Origin: Trifolium pratense
Lineage: Eukaryota; Streptophyta; Magnoliopsida; Fabales; Fabaceae
Direction: 5' to 3'
NCBI RefSeq assembly: GCF_020283565.1
Contig: NC_060059.1
Span: 37,440,338 to 37,504,337, forward strand
Length of the DNA: 64,000 bases
Shown: in pieces, positions 11,401-19,276 of the stretch
How positions within the stretch are numbered: position 1 is the first letter of the stretch
Layout: every line of letters starts with the position of its first letter
Notes under the pieces: generated by a model
What the model saw: only the letters and a program-made list of their open reading frames with translations
Told to the model about the DNA's origin: nothing
Databases searched by the model: none
Made by a program: the position numbers and the translations under genes

Positions 11401-12675
11401 AAAAATCACTTGAAGCTTGCATTATGTCGTTGATGCAATCTGAAATCACAATGAGTGAGAGCTTCACTACTGAAACAACGAGTGGAACAGGGATTGAAGC
11501 CTTCGAACAGCCACTGAAACGTAATCATGATTCATGACTATTTCGAATGACGACTGAAACAGCGAGTGAAAATAGATAAATATAGTAAATCATCACTCTT
11601 ATGGTAACCATGGACTAATCTAAATTTCCAACATCTAATCAAATATGAACTACTAACAAATTAAGAGCTGAGAATCAAAGGATTGTAGTTGTAATTGAAT
11701 CTATGAGTAAAAAACCCTATAATAACAATTAACAAGTAATCTAAAATGTTATAACAAATAACCTTAAACAATTTACCGAATCCAAAGAAACCCCAAATTA
11801 AAAACACATCACCCAATAACCTAAAAAACACAAATTTCATCTTGAAAACACTAATCACAAAAACCCAATACATGAAAACAAGTGTAGATTGAAGGGTAGT
11901 TATAAATTATAAAACTTATCGAAACTAAGAGATTGCGATTGAGAAATAGAATCAGTACATGTCGACAGCTTCGAACTGATAAATAGAACCGGTGAATGAG
12001 AGATTGAAGCTTTGTGAGAGGGATTGAAGCTTCATGACTGCGATTCAGAGATTTCACTTCGTGAATGAAAGACATTCAATGAGTGATTAGGGTTCGAGAA
12101 TGAGGGGGAAAGAACAATCGTCATAATCGATAAGGGTTTCAGCTTCGTGACTGTCGAAAGGGTTTCGTGACTGAGGGAAAGAAAGCAAAGCTTCTGTTGT
12201 TAAGGGAATGAGTTTTCCCATATGGGAAATTTAATTAAAAAAAAATTGCAAAATAATTTGATTAAATTTTTTTTAGGTGATTTGTAAAAAAAAATCCTCA
12301 GCGACCGATTTAGCGACCGAATATTTTTGACTTTGGAGCTCAAACTTTTGGTCTCTAATTCGGTCTCTAAAAGCGACCGAAAAATTTGGTCGCTAACAAT
12401 CGGTCTCTAATTCGGTCTCTAAATTACTTAGCGACCGATTTAGCGACCAATTTATTTTTTAACTTTGACGCTCGAAATTCAGTCTCTAATTCGGTCTCTA
12501 TAGCGACCGACTTTTTTCGGTCGCTAAATCGGTCTCTAAAAGCGCATTTTCTAGTAGTGTATAATACTACATTTTTCATTATCAAATATTAAAAGTACAT
12601 AATACTACTAACTTAAGCGAAAATAAAATACTACAACATTTTTTTTAAACGAAAATACTACAACATTGATTAAAT
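8460..12675. repeat. Local AT-rich repeat family, copy C, split by CACTA
   Basis: The left half (8460-8514) has TCACATAAAAAATAATAGTG and ends TAAATATTAT. The right half (12560-12675) starts TATAATACTACATTTTTC and continues with ATTATCAAATATTAAAAGTA and on to ACAACATTGATTAAATA. Joining the halves recreates the order seen in copy B. The interior is the transposon annotated next. Confidence 0.8.
8515..12559. mobile_element. Non-autonomous CACTA (En/Spm) DNA transposon
   Basis: Terminal inverted repeats begin CACTACTAGAAAA at 8515 and end with the reverse complement TTTTCTAGTAGTG at 12559; similarity continues inward for about 45 bp. The 3-bp target duplication TAT (8512-8514 and 12560-12562) is typical of CACTA elements. 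Subterminal regions (about 8530-8890 and 12300-12540) are packed with AGCGACCG / CGGTCTCT repeats on both strands, the usual transposase-binding arrays of this superfamily. The 4.0-kb interior is AT-rich, with only short frames (such as 9376-9636), and shows no transposase or TNPD/TNPA-like domain. It therefore must have been moved by an enzyme supplied in trans. Confidence 0.93.
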
Positions 12676-12817
12676 ATTAGGCAATTCAATTGCTTCAATT
12701 GAATTCCCTTGATTTTTAAATTTCATTGTTTCGATAAAGTTGTGAAATTCCATCAATTGTAAAATTCTTTGTTTGGGTAATGTAATTAAATTTTCTTCAT
12801 TTAATTTTATTTCTCTT

Positions 12818-13585
12818 AAAAAAATCGACCCTAGACCCAAAAATCCGCCGAAAAACTAAAATTAACCGTAAACCCAAAAAATCGGCCCAAAACCTAAAAT
12901 CGACCGTAAACACAAAAAATCGGACTAAAAACCTAAAATCGACCAAAAACCCTAAAATCGACTATAAACTCTAAAATCGGCCGAAAACCCAAAAACTCAG
13001 TCGAAAAACTAAAAATCGACCCTAAACCCAAAAAAAACGGTCGAAAAACCTAAAATAGGCCAAAATCCCAAAAATCTACTATAAACCCTAAAATCGGTCG
13101 AAAACCCAAAAATCGACTATAAACCCAGTTTTCGTCCGATTTTTTGGGTTTAAGTCCATTTTTGGGTTTAAGTCGATTTTAGGGTTTATAGTCGTTTTAG
13201 GTTTTCAGCCGAGTTTTTTGGGTTTAGGGACGATTTTAGATTTTTCGGACGATTTTTTGGGTTTTCAGCCGATTTTAGGGTTTATAGTCGATTTTTGGGT
13301 TTTCGGCCGATTTTAGGAAGTTTATAGTTAATTTTTGGGATTTTTTCCGATTTTAGGTTTTCGACTGAGTTTTTTGGGTTTAGGGTCGACTTTGGGTTTT
13401 TCAGCTGTTTTTTCAGGTTTTCGGTCGATTTTTGGATTTTCGGCCGATTTTTTGTGTTTCAGCCGATTTTAGGGTTTATAGTCGATTTTAAGTTATTCTG
13501 CCAATTTTTTGGGTTTTCGGCCGATTTTTTCGTTTATCGTCGATTTTAGGTTTTTCGGCTGTTTTAGATTTTTTCGATCAATTAG
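12818..13585. repeat. Foldback minisatellite with telomere-like words
   Basis: The left half (12818-13125) is a degenerate array of words such as AAAATCGACTATAAACCC and AAAATCGGCCGAAAACCC. The right half (13130-13585) is the reverse-complement array, with words such as GATTTTAGGGTTTATAGTCG and GGGTTTTCGGCCGATTTT. CCCTAAA and TTTAGGG, the plant telomere heptamer, recur inside the units but not in pure tandem form. The whole could form a long imperfect hairpin with its centre near 13128. Flanks rich in GAATTC and AATTCC suggest a foldback transposon of about 1.1 kb reaching to about 13808, where the text is CCATCCAAACACACTC. Confidence 0.75.
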
Positions 13586-14039
13586 TAATTTTTAAAAGTT
13601 TATAGAGAAGAAGGAATTTCAAATTCTTTGATTTTATGTGTCATTTTGAAATTCTCTAAATTTAACTTGAACAAAATATTCATAAATTTCCATCATTTTG
13701 AAAATTCTTCAAATTATCATCCAAATAATGGAATTCACCTCGAATCATTTGAATTCCCTCAAAACATTACTTTACCTCAAAAAATTCATCCATCCAAACA
13801 CACTCTAAAGTTGTTGTTTCGGTTTTCAAAGTACAAGCCTCCACTGTGAAATCTAAGTCTAGATTCATGACTAGTGAGAAAAATGAAGCGAATTAGTGTT
13901 TTATTTTGTTATTTTTGAGGCCGATTTGAATTTTTCTTGAAAGCTCCATTGAAGCTTCATTTGTGTTCACCGTGTAGTTTCTTCATAAGGTTGAAGATGA
14001 AGGGAGGTTGAAGACGATGACGTGTCAGTGCGTAATTAG
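13586..14039. other. Flank of the foldback, no supported gene
   Basis: AT-rich sequence. CATCCAAACACACTC near 13790 is the reverse complement of GTGTGTTTGGATG, a common legume MITE terminus (compare 34890). The 73-codon frame here has no recognisable domain. Confidence 0.4.
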
Positions 14040-14862
14040 CTCGAATGGACCGGCCCGTATAGCACGATTTTTTTCCGGGAATGAGCCTTGAAAATTCTAT
14101 CCCGAATTGTTTCTAGGCATTTTAGCCCAGCCCGATAAAGCCCGTTTAAAATATGGGCTAGCCCGAATGGGCCGCGAGCCCGCATAATTTTTTTAAAAAA
14201 AAAAATAAGTAACTTGTTTTGGATGATTTGAACTTAATTTGTAAGAGTTTCTTTTGCCGCCCTACGAGTTTTTCAAATATCATCCGCTACTTAACTAGCG
14301 GACGATGTATTTTCCAGACGCGCGAGAAATTCGTAAGTAGCGGATTAGTAAAAATAGGGCACGCGAGAAACTCGTAAGTAACAGATGAGTAAAAATAGGG
14401 CGAGCGAGAAACTCGTAGGTAGCGGATGAGTAAAAATAGGGCGCGCGAGAAATTTGTAGGTAGCCGATGAGTAAAAATAGGGCGCGCGGAAATTATTGAT
14501 CATATGACTTGATTAGTTTGTTGCTCGTTGTATTGATTACTTCGTACTCCTTCGTGACAAAAAAAAGGTTGTTTAATGATTTCTCATGTGCTCTGTTATG
14601 ATTTATATTAATTTGAATGTCCAATTTTGATATATTCAACATAGCGTAGTAGTTTTTTAGTTATTTATAATGTTGAGTTTAAGCACTAAAAGTAAAAATA
14701 AAAAATTGGGCCGCTCGAAAACCCGACAAACCGTACCGGGCCGGGCTCGGGCACTAATTTGTGTAGCTCGTTTTTTATCCAGACTTTTTAGTCCGGCCCG
14801 ACGAAGCTCGAAACCAGACTAGGCCGGCCCGAAACAGCTGGGCCGCCCGTTTTGAGAGCTCT
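14040..14862. mobile_element. Putative TIR element with GGCCCG-rich ends
   Basis: Left end AGCTCGAATGGACCGGCCCG and right end (reverse complement) AGCTCTCAAAACGGGCGGCC are GC-rich, imperfect inverted termini. Subterminal GGGCTAGCCCGA, GGCCGGGCTCGGGC and GGCCGGCCCG words point the same way. This architecture is familiar from non-autonomous plant hAT-type repeats. I found no convincing target duplication, so the boundaries are approximate. The interior contains the 41-bp tandem array. Confidence 0.45.
14321..14490. repeat. 41-bp tandem repeat, about four copies
   Basis: Units start at 14321, 14362, 14403 and 14444 with a partial fifth at 14485, so the period is exactly 41 bp. Each reads approximately CGCGAGAAACTCGTAAGTAG then CGGATGAGTAAAAATAGGGC. 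Copies differ at a few bases (AAC/AAT, AAG/AGG, CGG/CAG). The array is GC-richer than the surrounding sequence. Just before it lies the palindrome-like ATCCGCTACTTAACTAGCGG. Confidence 0.9.
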
Positions 14863-14936
14863 ATATATACATTGATGAATATGATTTGTATCTATAGTAC
14901 GAAAAATAAAATGTAGATTGGAGTACATGGCTTTCT

Positions 14937-15228
14937 CTTCGAATTATGGATTCTTATAAACCTTTGTTGCTGTCAAGGACTTTGCAATGGAGCAGATCAT
15001 GATTCATGAGCAGCTTGGAAAGGAACATTATTTGAAAGGGAATTGGAATCTTGCTTACATATATTGGCATTTAATTTTCTGAATTATGATGCAAGAGCCA
15101 AGAGTAGAGTAAGAGGAATCAGAATCTGATCAATGATCTCTATGACTCTGTTTATGAATGTATTAATTAGAATTATCCACATTAATAATACATATCTAAA
15201 TAAAATACGTTCTAAAGAATTCACATTG
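14937..15228. repeat. Segmental duplicate D3
   Basis: Near-identical partner of D2 (8012-8290) in direct orientation, with small insertions relative to D2 such as ATT inside AAGGAACATTATTTG and CCAAGAG near 15100. It marks the right edge of the duplicated, transposon-loaded tract. Confidence 0.85.
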
Positions 15229-15998
15229 AAATTCAATTATTGGTTTGATCATCTTTAAGAATGATCAGTACTTATCGCATTGTAAAAAGAAGAAAGTGGG
15301 TTTAAAACTAGCACCTAATGATCGAAATTTCAGAAGTAGCTTTTATTTTTCCATGATAATTTTGTATATTTTTAACATAATAATTTTATTTAGAATTTGG
15401 TTTGTTTAGTAAACACAATATATCATATGAATTTCAACATTCAAACATCCAAGAAAGACCGTACAAAGAATTACTTTTATTTATTTTTTGGACAATAAAA
15501 AATTACTTTTATTTGAAGAACTAGAAATTTAATATTAAAGTTCGTGAATATATTGTGAAATTTTTTTTGAGCTATTGAGCAGTAGTATGCTCTTTATTGA
15601 GTAACATTTTTGTATTGAATATTTTTTCAGTCACTTTATAGCTGAGTTATTATTGTTTGTACGTATTCGAAATTTTTTTACTAGATATATATATTTTTTT
15701 ACTAAATGTTTGTATTTGAAATTTGAAAACAATAGTTACCCATATTTCGATTGCATTTAACAATACTTTTTTAAGGCTTAAACGCTACTTTAAGAATAAA
15801 GTTGAAAATAAAACATTTAAAGTTAAAGTTGGTTAATATTTATTATTTTATTAACTTAATTATCACTTTTAAGTTAAAATATGTTTGGTAAAATATTTTT
15901 ATAAGAGTTTTGATATTTTAATGCAAATTTATAATAAGCTTATAAAATTCATGTATTTTTAATATAAAGAAATGATACTATCTAGAGGCGTAACGTTT
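15229..15998. other. AT-rich intergenic, no gene seen
   Basis: Very AT-rich, with frequent stops in all frames and no motif or splice pattern. Nothing further supported. Confidence 0.5.
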
Positions 15999-16611
15999 AA
16001 AAGATAATTATTTTAATAATAACAAACTCAAAAAACGATGTAAATAATATTTGGATAAACATTGAAAAAAGATAATAATAACAAAGACAAAAAAAGATAA
16101 TAACAAATTATTATCCTAATAATAAAAAACTTTAAAAAATAATAATAACAACTTAGAAAATATATTTATCATAAATTCTTTTTTTTTTTAAAGTCATTTA
16201 TATTGTGTTTTCTTCATTACATAATAGACACTTCTTATTTTAAGAACTTTGTCAAAATTGTATTTGGTCATTCCTTAATAGAAATTGAGAAGTAGAAAAT
16301 AAGTGTCTGTTTGGCCCTGCTTATTTTTTACTTCTCTACTTCTTTTAAGGAGAAGTATGACCAAACACAATTTTAATAAAGTTCTTAAAATAAGAAGTGT
16401 CTTTTTTTAATGAAGAAAACACAATATAAGAAGAAGTATGGCCAAACACAATTTTCATAAAGTTCTTAAAACAAGAAGTGTCTTTTTTTAATGAAGAAAA
16501 CACAATATAAGTGACTAAAAAAAAATTACGATAATTATCTTTCTTAAGTTGTTTGTTATTATTAGTTGTTATTATCTTTTTTAAGTTTGTTATTATTAGA
16601 ATAATTATCTT
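15999..16611. mobile_element. MITE-like element with internal inverted and tandem repeats
   Basis: The left end AAAGATAATTATTTTAATAA (continuing TAACAAACT) is mirrored at the right end by AGTTTGTTATTATTAGAATA and ATTATCTTT. Inside, 16196-16285 is inverted relative to 16352-16432, around GAAGTATGACCAAACACAA. An 81-bp unit is tandemly duplicated (16352-16432 and 16433-16513). No coding capacity is seen. The nested symmetry suggests one MITE that sits in, or shares ends with, another. The target duplication is not resolved. Confidence 0.65.
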
Positions 16612-16634
16612 TTAAATTTAGATGATAATAAATT

Positions 16635-17523
16635 GGCTTAAATATGAAAAAGGTCCCTGCAGTTACGGTTTGTTTTGATTTTAGCCCATGCAAAATAAAA
16701 AGTTTGATTTTAGTCCCTGCAAAATACCAAAACTTTTAAAAAGGTCATTGAGGTGAATTTTTGGCTCACATGTCAAGTAATTGATGATTTGACAAATGCT
16801 GACTAGAATTTTTGACGTGGAATTAAGATGTCATTTTCATTTAAAAATAGAAAAACAGAAAATAACATGTCAGATTTAAAATAAAAAAAATGAAAAATAG
16901 AAATAGAAACTTAATATACTTACAAAAAAAAATTAATACATTAGATTTTAAAAAAAATTATCAAATAGAAGAAAGAAATCACGCAAAGAAGAAAAATGCA
17001 GAGAAGAAAAACGCAAAGAAGAAAGGGGCAAAAATTAGGGTTTCTGAATCAAAGTTGCGATTGAAGACCAGAGTAAATCGCACAAACTCAAGAAGCAATC
17101 TCAGCCTTCAATTCCTACACGAAACCGTACGCGAAGAACAGATTCAATCGCAGTCGTTGATTCTTACACGAAATTACGAAAACGAAATTGAGTTGAACAA
17201 AAACAAACAGTAGAAGAACTCACGAAGAAGAACTTTGCGATTTGAAGAAGATGAACAAGTTTTTCTTCTTTGCGTGTTTTCTTACTTTCTAATGATAATT
17301 TTTTTTATATCTAATATATTTTTAAATCTAATATATTAATTCCACGTCGTCAAAAATCTTAGTCAGCATCTGCCAAATCATCAATTACTTAACATGTCAG
17401 CCAAAAATTCACATCATGAACATTTTTAAAAATTTTGGTATTTTGCAGGGACTAAAATCAAACTTTTTATTTTGTAGGGGCTAAAATCAAAACAAGTCCA
17501 AGGACATTTTTCATATTTAAGCC
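16635..17523. mobile_element. Mutator-like element (non-autonomous MULE)
   Basis: An exact 9-bp target duplication TAATAAATT (16626-16634 and 17524-17532) flanks ends GGCTTAAATATGAAAAA and its complement ending ATTTAAGCC. The terminal inverted repeats are about 190 bp long and well conserved, with shared blocks TTTTGATTTTAGCCC, TTTGATTTTAGTCCCTGC and AATTGATGATTTG. Long TIRs with 9-bp duplications are diagnostic of Mutator-like elements. The interior (about 16850-17290) has no transposase. Read on the minus strand it is pyrimidine-rich with GAAACCCTAA and looks like a plant 5' UTR or first-exon region, so it may be a captured gene piece (Pack-MULE); that part is inference. The 107-codon plus-strand frame at 16890-17213 is very Lys/Asn-rich and unlikely to be a gene. 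Confidence 0.9.
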
Positions 17524-18889
17524 TAATAAATTTATGATAAGTTTTTTTTTTTTTTGACAAAGTTTATGATAAGTAGTTTATGACAAAGTTTACAAGACAT
17601 CCGGGTTTAAAATAAAGTAAATTAAATTATCGTTTATGATCACTCTTCTAGCTATTATAGTTAATGTTAGTAAAAAATACAAGAGAGGACTATCTAGGTT
17701 GTGCCTCCCAATGTTTAGTTTTTTATTCAATTTCTAGACAACAAACATATTGTCTTTTTATTTTTCATTGTTATTTATGAATATACATAGCATAACAATT
17801 TCATCATTGTATTCAATTCTTTTGGATTTTGGAGTAATTCATTCAAAATATATTGTGACTGTGTATCTAATTAATTAGACTGTGTATTAAAGATGCACCA
17901 TTCCCCCATTCTTACGACTTCTAGCAAAAACCCTCCAATGGAAAATGATTAAAGAAACCAATTTAACTGATGATAGATGAAACTAGACAGCCTCCACTAC
18001 GGCAAAAAGAAGACGATTGACAACACGATGCCATTACGGTGGCGATGGACTCCTAAAGGGATCTTCCCTCTTCGCTCTCCGTAAAGATTAATCTATAAGC
18101 TCGTGAGAAAAAACAGTTACCAAACAACTCCACGTTGATCATACAAACTTGAACATTGTCCATAATTTTTATAAACAAATTTTACCTTGTCAACATTTGT
18201 TCAACCTTATTCCACCACAATAGAGGCAAAATTTTGTTAACATGCATAATCTTGATAGCTAGTTTTCTGGACATAGTGAAGATGCTTAACTCTTCAAGTT
18301 GAGCCAATTCTTACAAAGGTAAGAATCATGTACATTCTCACATATGAACTCATGTGAACTATATATAAAGATCATAAAAAACATCCATTAGACCTATTTT
18401 TATCATACCACAATCAGTTAATAATATGTACTTGAAAATAAGATTTTAAAATGATCATTATTGCATAAGTATGCAGCACAATTCTTGTGATGAGGTTGCC
18501 CATGATTTAATAAAAGGGCAACAAATTGCTAGCATACTTTCTTCACTTAGTTTCGATAAGTGAATGTGATTTTAAAACTAATCATAAAAGAAAAGAAAAC
18601 GAGTATGTGACCAAATGGAACTATCAAGTTCATAAAATCTTCCAATCAACACATCTCATTGGAAGTGCAATAGTTGATCAAGATGTAGTAAATTTTGCAT
18701 GAATTAGGAGGCTTTCTACTTGTCCATTCCTCATTCTGTGCTGCTTCGATCCATTCATGTTGCTTGCGAACCTAGACAATAATAAGTAGTTTAAAGGTAA
18801 TGGAACGAGAAGTTCATAACACCGAAAACATCGATTTTGACATCAAATTGGATGATTAATGCAGTTCAAATTATATGGTTAATGAGTTG
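17524..18889. other. Intergenic between MULE and LTR element
   Basis: No gene firmly supported. On the minus strand an acceptor-like TTGTCTAG near 18774 precedes an open stretch (reads VRKQHEWIEAAQNEEWTS) ending at a stop near 18650; it is exon-like but without family support. A short minus-strand frame near 17970-18040 is Cys/Ser-rich and unplaced. Sequence at 18836-18884 is inverted relative to 22125-22180 across the LTR retrotransposon. Confidence 0.4.
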
Positions 18890-19239
18890 TGATAGAGACT
18901 TGAATTGTGTAGTGGGCCTTGATTATGATCCTAAGCCCAACGTAAGTGTGAGAAAGGAAAGAATGATGAGGTGGCAAGTAATAGTCACTATATAAAGAGT
19001 AGCAAGAGAAAAGAATAACTTAGCCTAGTTTTTCAGTTAGAATTATGGGATCACCATCTTGGTGATTTGGAAAGCTTTTTAGCTTTTGGGGCTGATAGCT
19101 ACTGCTATCAGTTTGTTACCCTCTTATTTTCTTATTTCGCCATTGCTACACATTGTAATTGTTTCCTTGTTTCATTAATACAATTGCTATTTCCCTTTTC
19201 ATAAACATTTTCTCTACTTTGGTGATCTGAATCCTATCA
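18890..19239 (+). repeat. 5' LTR (350 bp)
   Basis: Begins TGATAGAGACTTGAATTG and ends GAATCCTATCA. It contains a TATA-like ACTATATAAAGAG at about 18988 that could drive transcription and a possible polyadenylation region with TTCATTAATACAATTGC near the 3' end. Confidence 0.93.
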
Positions 19240-19241
19240 AT

Positions 19242-19263
19242 TGGTCCGACCTACCGGATTCGA
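19242..19263 (+). other. Primer binding site resembling the tRNA-Tyr 3' end
   Basis: Two bases after the 5' LTR the sequence TGGTCCGACCTACCGGAT begins and runs on through TCGA. Its reverse complement ends GGTCGGACCA, which fits the acceptor end of plant tRNA-Tyr as I recall it, with about one mismatch, better than initiator Met. Most plant LTR elements use initiator Met tRNA (TGGTATCAGAGC). Confidence 0.6.
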
Positions 19264-19276
19264 CGAGGAGCCAGTG

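Noticed and set aside
14321..14490. Regular 41-bp repeat considered as a CRISPR-like array
   Set aside because: Units are contiguous without distinct spacers, and the genome is plant nuclear.
16890..17213. 107-codon Lys/Asn-rich frame inside the MULE
   Set aside because: Composition follows A-rich DNA; the reverse strand looks like untranslated leader sequence instead.
18640..18774. Exon-like minus-strand stretch VRKQHEWIEAAQNEEWTS after an acceptor-like site
   Set aside because: No partner exons, donor or family recognised; kept only as a note in the intergenic entry.
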